Source: Coffea arabica (Eukaryota > Streptophyta > Magnoliopsida > Gentianales > Rubiaceae). Taken from it: a stretch of DNA of 64,000 bases. The notes beneath the pieces were generated by a model. That model was given only the letters and a program-made list of their open reading frames with translations, searched no databases and had not been told where the DNA came from. Each line of letters opens with the position of its first letter. Position 1 is the first letter of the stretch. The position numbers and the translations under genes are program-made. The stretch is from NCBI RefSeq assembly GCF_036785885.1, contig NC_092323.1, positions 11,602,501 through 11,666,500 of the forward strand, given 5' to 3'. Shown piece after piece: positions 58,213 to 64,000 of this stretch.

Positions 58213-60472
58213 AGTTGATAAGTCAGTGATCTTCCAGTTCTGCCAGTGCCGGGCATTGAAGCTGTTGATCTAATTGAAAATTGAATAAACAGATGTTAGG
58301 TTGAAAGTTAAATCATCTATGCTTGAGAAACTGCATTTTAGCAACTGGCTGGATTCTGTTTGGATGGAAAGGGACCTATGGCACGAGTACATGATGCAAC
58401 AACAGCCTTTTTAAGTGTGTCTGTGATGCCCGAGTGATCAGACCAGGATTATGTCTATATTTTCTGACATTCTTGCACTAGGAAAGAGAATCTGCTCAGT
58501 CCATGGGCCCTAAATATTCAGCCACTATCCCTGTGTCCTTCTAAAGGAGCTTTCCGGGATGAGTACTACCTGACGGGGTCAGTATCAGCATGTCCAGGGT
58601 TCTACCGTCTGACATATATGCAAGATGACTAAATGCTGTTGCTAATAGTATCAGATAAGCATAACACCTGCAGCTTAAGCTGAAGGCTGCATGACAAAAC
58701 TTACATCTCCAGCTGAATTAAAGTGCTTCATAATGGAATAAGTGAGTTTCACGGCAAGTAGAAGTGCCTGCCTGAGAAGTTCGAAGATGTCGCTGGGGGC
58801 GAGTTAATGCTGCAGTAACATATTAGACTATAATCCACAAGCATAGACAAGAGAGATTAAAGGATATATTTGGTTTTTTTTTTTCTTTTTCTTTTTCCAA
58901 ACAGTTGAAATAGATAAAGGAATAGCAGATCTGTTTTTAACATCTAAGAATACCGGAAATGTAAGTTTATTGAATATGAATGCTAAAGTGAACCATGAAG
59001 TGCTTCTTCAAACTCCTGAATTCCCATTAAAATCGGTCCAATCTCATCCCTTTTATTCATGGGCGAATCTTCAAAAGTATTATGATTCTCAGACTGAGGT
59101 CAATTAATGGAATGCTAGTCCGTAATTGGGTTAGCACCCAAATCTTGTTGACAGGTGTTCGGATTTCTTGATTGCTCAGAATCCTCTTGTACATATTATC
59201 CGACAGTAGATAGAATCTTCTGTAAATACTACTATTAAATAACCTTAACGTTCAAAAATTTGGCAAACTCCACTGTTTTATTCCCTATGCCAATGTCTAC
59301 GGTCAGTGATCACTACAGGGATTGCAAACAACCTTTTGAGCACTAACGGCATCTTTTTTCCCCACTCATTTCATTTTGTCCGAGGAGCTGAAGGTTCCAA
59401 CAATCTGGGGACACCAAGATTCCGAGTGGGGTCCGCTTGCACAAAGAAATGACATTTTTTTTCCTTTTCTTGACAGGTCAAAGACATGTCGACATTGATA
59501 CAATTTACACATAATGAAATTGACTGATTCGTGGATGGATAAACCATATCCACATACCTGGTTTTTCACCTAGTATTATTTGCAGGTCTTTCTTGTAACC
59601 GTAAAAAATTCCCTAACATTCACCCTTTATCCAAATTTTTTAAAATTTGAAGCTCCCAAGTTTTGTTTCCCTCCATTTCTCTTGGACCAGCAGCTCAAGA
59701 TAATCAATCAACTTCACAATTTCATCCCGGGTATCTAGTGGATTTATAAACTGATAATGGACTCAAAATCCATCCCACTTAATAATCAAATAATCCCTCT
59801 ATAGTGTCGGATAAAAGGCGTGGTTAATTTGCAAAAGATATATTAATATCAAAATTTTACACTTTCTACAGTAAGCCTACCTCTCATTTTGTTGTGCTTA
59901 ACATGTAACCTTACGAACAAAATAGAAAAAGCCACCATTACAAGTTTTACAACCACCAAAGGTCATTATCTACTCTTTATCTTTATCCCTAGTCCGAATA
60001 GTCCAGGCAATTATAAATTGCCAGGACATTGAGTTTATTGCCTACCCTTTCACTGTTACCTCCTCTTATTGCACTGAATAATTGCTAAATAATGCATGCA
60101 AAACTACGCAAATTATCACTGATCACCAAAGGAACAAACAAAGAGCCAAGAAACGATAATCATCCAAAGCATATTAGCAGCAACCAGATTTTCGTACCGT
60201 ACCATTTAAGTTAACTCCTAAAGACAGCAAACATCAATTAACCCAAGTAACAATAATGATACTAATTTACATCCACCTAACATTCTAAACCCAAACTACA
60301 AAGTCACCAATCGCATAAACGCTAAAGACAACATCCTTCCAAATCAAAAGACCACTCAACTAAAAAATTACGTTAACATCATCAACAAAACCAGCACTTC
60401 CCCCACTCTACTTTCCATTTTTCCTATTCAAATTCAGCTCTCTTCCATGCCACCCCCATTTTGAGCACCAGA
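58213..60472. other. Gap between the PPR pseudogene and the HMGA gene; includes a segment also seen near 63.1 kb
   Basis: No gene recognised. The part 59388-59560 resembles 63119-63275 (CCAACAATCT.GGGA, AAGATTCC.AGTGGGGTC, GGATGGA.A.ACCATATCCAC). A near-perfect hairpin lies at 60001-60027. The last 400 bp are probably 3' UTR of the HMGA gene. Confidence 0.45.
60001..60027. repeat. Short inverted repeat (hairpin)
   Basis: GTCC-A-GGCAATT / AATTGCC-A-GGAC forms an 11-bp stem with one A/A mismatch and a three-base ATA loop. No T-run or other terminator feature follows, so its role is unknown. Confidence 0.6.
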
Positions 60473-61469
60473 CTATGGCTGCACCTTCCTAGGCCTACCT
60501 CTAGGCCTTCCAGTTTTCGAAACAGCAGGCGGGGCAGTTGCTGGCTTGGGCTTCTTAGGTGCAGGCTCAGCATTGGGGTCCTTTTTTGGGCGGCCTCGAG
60601 GCCTCGGTGGTGAAGCCACTGCCTCTTGAGCAGCAGGGTCCTTCGGCTTCGGGGGACGGCCACGGCCTCTCCGGGGCGGGGCAGTTGGATCAGGCATCTG
60701 GTAATTGTTCTTGAAGAAAACGAGTTCACCACTTTCTTTCATCCTGGTTAAATGAACGGCGAGTAAGGTGGAGTGTCCGGCTGGCAAATCTCCATACTTT
60801 GATTCTATGTATTTGGATATTGCTGACTTGTTTGCGCCCTCTTTCTGCTTCAATGCATCAATGGCTTCGACAATCATCTGCAACAAAATTCAAAATTTGA
60901 ATTCAACTTGGAAAAATGGAAATGAACTGATCTGCTTTTCTAGTTAAAAAAATGTCAGAAGTGGTCCAACTAAATGGTACTGAGCAACTTTAGAGCTGGA
61001 AACCAGTCATTTTTAGCTGCAAAGACAAAAAGGGTTACACAAAATTTGTTTCTTTATTTTTCCCTTATAAAAGTAAACAAGTGCTTTTTTTTACCATTTT
61101 TGGAAAAAAATAAAATTCCCATTTTTCTTGCAGCAAGAACATCTAAATTCGGGCAAAACTCGCCAAAAACATAATTGTGCATCCACGAATAGATAGATGT
61201 AAATTACCAAGCTTTTGCTTTTGGGAGAGAGAATCATACAGCAGACAAAGGGTATCTATAAAATCTTAAAAAGGCACATGAATTTCTTCTGGAAAATTAA
61301 AGAAAAAAATCTGATAATAAAGAAAATTTAGCAGATTTGAAAAAAAAAATAGAATAGTAAAATCTGAACAGGCTTGAATAGGGAATTGTACAATTTAGTT
61401 CATGCCTGGTATTTTTACCTGCGGATATGGAGGGAGGGAAGCAGGTTTACCAACTTCTTCAGTCGCCAT
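60473..61469 (-). CDS. HMGA/HMG-Y-like DNA-binding protein (linker-histone domain plus AT-hooks)
   Basis: Two exons (61469-61419 and 60877-60473) encode 151 residues. Plant HMGA proteins bind AT-rich promoter DNA in the nucleus. An H15 linker-histone-like globular domain covers about residues 14-80: LPPYPQMIVEAIDALKQKEG, NKSAISKYIESKYGDLPAGH, LLAVHLTRMKESGELV. Three AT-hooks follow (PPRRGRGRPPKPK, RPRGRPKKDP, TGRPRGRPRKV), with a degenerate KKPKP between the last two; many plant HMGA have four. The single intron falls after PYPQ inside the H15 domain, a conserved position in this family. Length fits the family (about 150-200). A pyrimidine/GT-rich leader lies at about 61475-61610. Confidence 0.94.
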
Positions 61470-62149
61470 TGAAACTTGATTCGCCCTGTGAGTGAGCACT
61501 GAGCAGTGTGTGAGTGTGTGTAATTTTGTTAAGAGAGTGTCAGCTTCCGAAGCGAAGAGAAAAGAACAGTAAAACTTGAGTCCTTGGTGAGGGGAACAGA
61601 GCTTATCGACACACTATTATTTATTTGGTCATTTTAGAGGGACTGAAAAGAAAATATAAAGAAACCAAAGTAAAGAGGTTTCAGGTTTGTGCATTCTAGT
61701 TGAAATCGGATGGTTGAGATTGGAGGAAGGGAAAATCATTGGATGGTCAGGATTGTTTGATTCTGGGCTAACATGGATCGGTGACGTGGATTAAGGCATC
61801 TACTTTGCTGGGCAAAATGTTTGAAATGATTTTTTTTTTTTTTTTTTATGTTGGGGCTGTGTGCTTTAATATCCCTTGTTTGGCTGGGCCCCCATGCACA
61901 CGCCACATTAAAAGTCCCGCATGATTATCAATTTCATTTGTTCTCTGTAATGTACTCGTACAATTTTTCAAGCAACAATTGTGAATTAGATCTATCCAAA
62001 AAAAAAAAAACCACTTTTGAATTAGAAAATATTAGAGGCAAAAGGACTAGAGACATTGAAGGGGTCTAATAGTTATTTCCTATGGACAGGAGTAATTGTT
62101 CAAAATTGTAAGAGTGCCTGGAGTTAATTCCTATAGATAGTAGAGTTTC
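61470..62149. other. Leader/promoter of the HMGA gene and gap
   Basis: Upstream sequence of the minus-strand HMGA gene. A long T-run lies at 61831-61847 and an A-run at 61998-62009. No further gene seen. Confidence 0.45.
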
Positions 62150-62512
62150 CATCCGTTTCTGTCCCACGTTTTATTGTATTACTATTTTTCTTTCATAAAC
62201 ATCATATCTTAATTTTTTTTATTTCTTTAAGATTCAATACTATTAATTAATTAATACACAAAATTAAACAAACTCAAAAAATCAAAATGCATAAAAAATG
62301 AGATTTTTAATGAATTTTTTGCTTTATTTTTTATTTTTTTATTATATATTACATTTTTTGAGATTGTTGTATTTATTTTTTACTCAATTAATTATTATTA
62401 GATTTTAAAGAAAGAAAAAAAGAATCAAAATATAATATTTATAAAAAAATAATAGTATAATAAAAAATGTGACAAAGATCGACACTTTACAAAAAATGAG
62501 ACAGAAAATTCA
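62150..62512. mobile_element. Palindromic AT-rich MITE, Stowaway-like
   Basis: The whole stretch is an imperfect palindrome folding near 62320. Left arm: CCATCCGTTTCTGTCCCACGTTTTATTG, TACTATT, CATAAACATCATATCTTAATT. The inverse of the right arm reads TTTTCTGTCTCATTTTTTG, TACTATTATTTTTTTATAAATATTATATTTTGATT. The end wording resembles Stowaway termini (CTCCGTCCCA). A TA target duplication could not be confirmed. Confidence 0.55.
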
Positions 62513-62538
62513 CTGCTTCAAAAAAAAAAAAACCTGTT

Positions 62539-62720
62539 GTGGTCTGTTTGGATTGTAAGTTATTTGGGAATATTTGGGATATTTTTATTGTAGCACTTTT
62601 TGTGATGTGATGTATGTGAGATAAAAAGAAATTGGGAAGATAAAAAGATGTATTGGAAATTGTAAAGATGATGTAAGCAAATAAAATTAGAGAAATATGA
62701 AGCAATCCAAACAAACCTAC
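62539..62720. mobile_element. Short hAT-type MITE (182 bp)
   Basis: Ends GTGGTCTGTTTGGATTG and the inverse of the right end GTAGGTTTGTTTGGATTG match over about 17 bp with two or three differences. The interior is non-coding. Such CAATCCAAACA ends mark a common plant MITE group. The target duplication is not clear. Confidence 0.6.
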
Positions 62721-64000
62721 GTGGTCCATTTTGTAGAGTTTTATTGATTTTGAATACTGCAGCAGCAGTTAGTGACCTTTACTCAACTGCATGGGGAGTT
62801 CTTTGTGTTCCAAGGCAATAATATCCAAAAGACTGTTTGTAAGCCAAGGCTTAGCATCCAGTTGGTTGTAAGCCAAGTGTTGTTCCATTATCTGAAACAG
62901 AGAGATATCTCCTGAGGAAATACATTTCCCAAAACAATAAACCCTTCACAATGGCAGATTGCACTACTGTTTTATTTCTTAGTAGTATTTCTTTATGCCA
63001 ATTCCGAAAGTCATTTGGGTTGGATCCCGCTTCATCATCAGCACTACGTACTAACAGTAGTAGTATCTTTTTTTTCGCACTCCAAGAATTATTATTTATT
63101 ATTGGAGGAGAAGAAGCAGATTCCAACAATCTAGGGATGAAAAGCCGGTTATTAGTAAACCAAAGATTCCAAGTGGGGTCTTCTTGGTGGTTCCGACAAA
63201 GACATATATAGTACCATCATCCATAATCAGGCTGTTTAGACTAATTCCCGGATGGAGATACCATATCCACTTTGTTTTTGCAGACCACCCGGTCCGTGCA
63301 AATTATAACCTTACAAGTTCCTTGCAAATCAACCTTTTATCTAAAATATCACAAGATTCACCCATTATCCAAAAGAATCAACGATTATACTTGAAGCTAA
63401 CAAGTAGTAGTCAGTATTTTTCAACCCCTAGTAGTGGTTCAATCCCATCAAGTTCTCCCGATCCACTAGAGTAGGCTCCCCCTCTGAGTAGGAGTAGAAG
63501 TAGATTGGATTAGGTTAAATGTAAGTTCCTCCGATCTTCTAGAATAGGCTTCCCCTCTGAGCAGGAGTAACAGTAGGTTATGTTAAATTAGACGTGCAGT
63601 TACGTAAATTAAAAAAAAAAGAAAAGAAAAAAGTAGTAGTATTTTTCCCAGAAAACTGTTCTCGACGACAAACACCAGATGTAGCAACCGACATCAGTCA
63701 TTCTTCGTTGACCGTCTGTTGCTTTAGTCTGTACAGAATAATAGTAGCACCATCCGCAAAGAGATACTGGTCCGAACATTGGCTTTACATATAGTAGTGA
63801 TTACTGAAACCTCAGTTCAAACTGTTCAAAGTCCAAACATCATCCTAGTCGTTATCTATTCCACTTCCATTCTCCGCAATCAAACAAATGCTTGGACTTG
63901 GAGGAAATCGAATAGTTGCCAAAGAATAAATGCAAATTTACATACAATTATCGGGCAGGATCATCGCGACAGGAACAAACAAAAGATTCAAAAGAAAGAA
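62721..64000. other. Right-edge region without recognised gene; paralogous to 59.4-60.1 kb in part
   Basis: Holds the second copy (63119-63275) of the segment near 59388, a 72-bp direct repeat (63459-63528 / 63531-63596), and AT-rich sequence to the edge. Open frames here have no protein character. Confidence 0.45.
63459..63596. repeat. Two-copy direct repeat, period about 72 bp
   Basis: Both copies contain CCGATC..CTAGA.TAGGCT(C/T)CCCCTCTGAG(T/C)AGGAGTA and end in GGTTA(A/T)(G/T)TTAA-like sequence. A local tandem duplication of non-coding DNA. Confidence 0.75.

Noticed and set aside
63459-63596. CRISPR array
   Set aside because: Only two imperfect tandem copies without spacers, in plant nuclear DNA.

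Overview
The window is nuclear DNA of a flowering plant, most likely a eudicot. The protein-coding genes are split by AT-rich GT-AG introns, they encode plant-specific families (GPI-anchored GH17 glucanase with an X8 domain, GDSL esterase, MIZ1-like DUF617, PLS-type PPR, HMGA with a linker-histone domain), and the gaps are full of short non-autonomous transposons and tRNA-derived SINEs. I cannot name the species. No organelle, bacterial or viral block, CRISPR array or LTR element was seen.

Layout. 144-7139 (-): conserved plant protein of unknown function, at least 11 exons, C-terminus cut by the left edge. 7140-13199: 6 kb gap with a hAT-type element, a Mutator-type (MULE) MITE, another inverted-repeat element and a SINE. 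13200-15943 (+): GPI-anchored glucan endo-1,3-beta-glucosidase. 15944-19800: stacked degenerate MITEs, one a clean 737-bp MULE-type copy. 21047-22150 (+): FolD-type folate enzyme with an uninterrupted coding region. 22579-24315 (-): GDSL esterase/lipase. 25737-28022 and 30818-33948 (+): tandem pair of class-3 (diacylglycerol-type) lipases. 34903-38445 (-): ALY/REF (THO4) mRNA export adaptor. 41383-49442 (+): RAD4/XPC DNA damage recognition protein in 14 exons. 49443-53059: a long inverted-repeat MULE-type element nested inside a hAT-type MITE. 53060-53965 (+): an unrecognised protein. 54750-55649 (+): MIZ1-like DUF617 protein. 56459-58212 (+): decayed PPR gene with a duplicated tail. 60473-61469 (-): HMGA/HMG-Y-like DNA-binding protein. 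61470-64000: MITEs plus a stretch resembling the 3' flank of the HMGA gene.

The genes do not form a pathway; they are ordinary neighbours. Themes that recur are nuclear nucleic-acid handling (ALY, RAD4, HMGA) and lipid or wall hydrolysis (GDSL, the lipase pair, GH17). Exon models were built by hand from splice consensus, reading phase and family resemblance, so single exon borders, especially at the N-terminus of RAD4, deserve transcript checks.

I found no clear new multi-gene system. The most unusual signals are the nested 1.4-kb inverted repeat at 50.8-52.2 kb, the orphan protein next to it, two GC-AG introns in conserved genes, an intronless FolD gene, a partly duplicated start region with a start-stop uORF at the second lipase, and paired similar segments flanking the HMGA gene.
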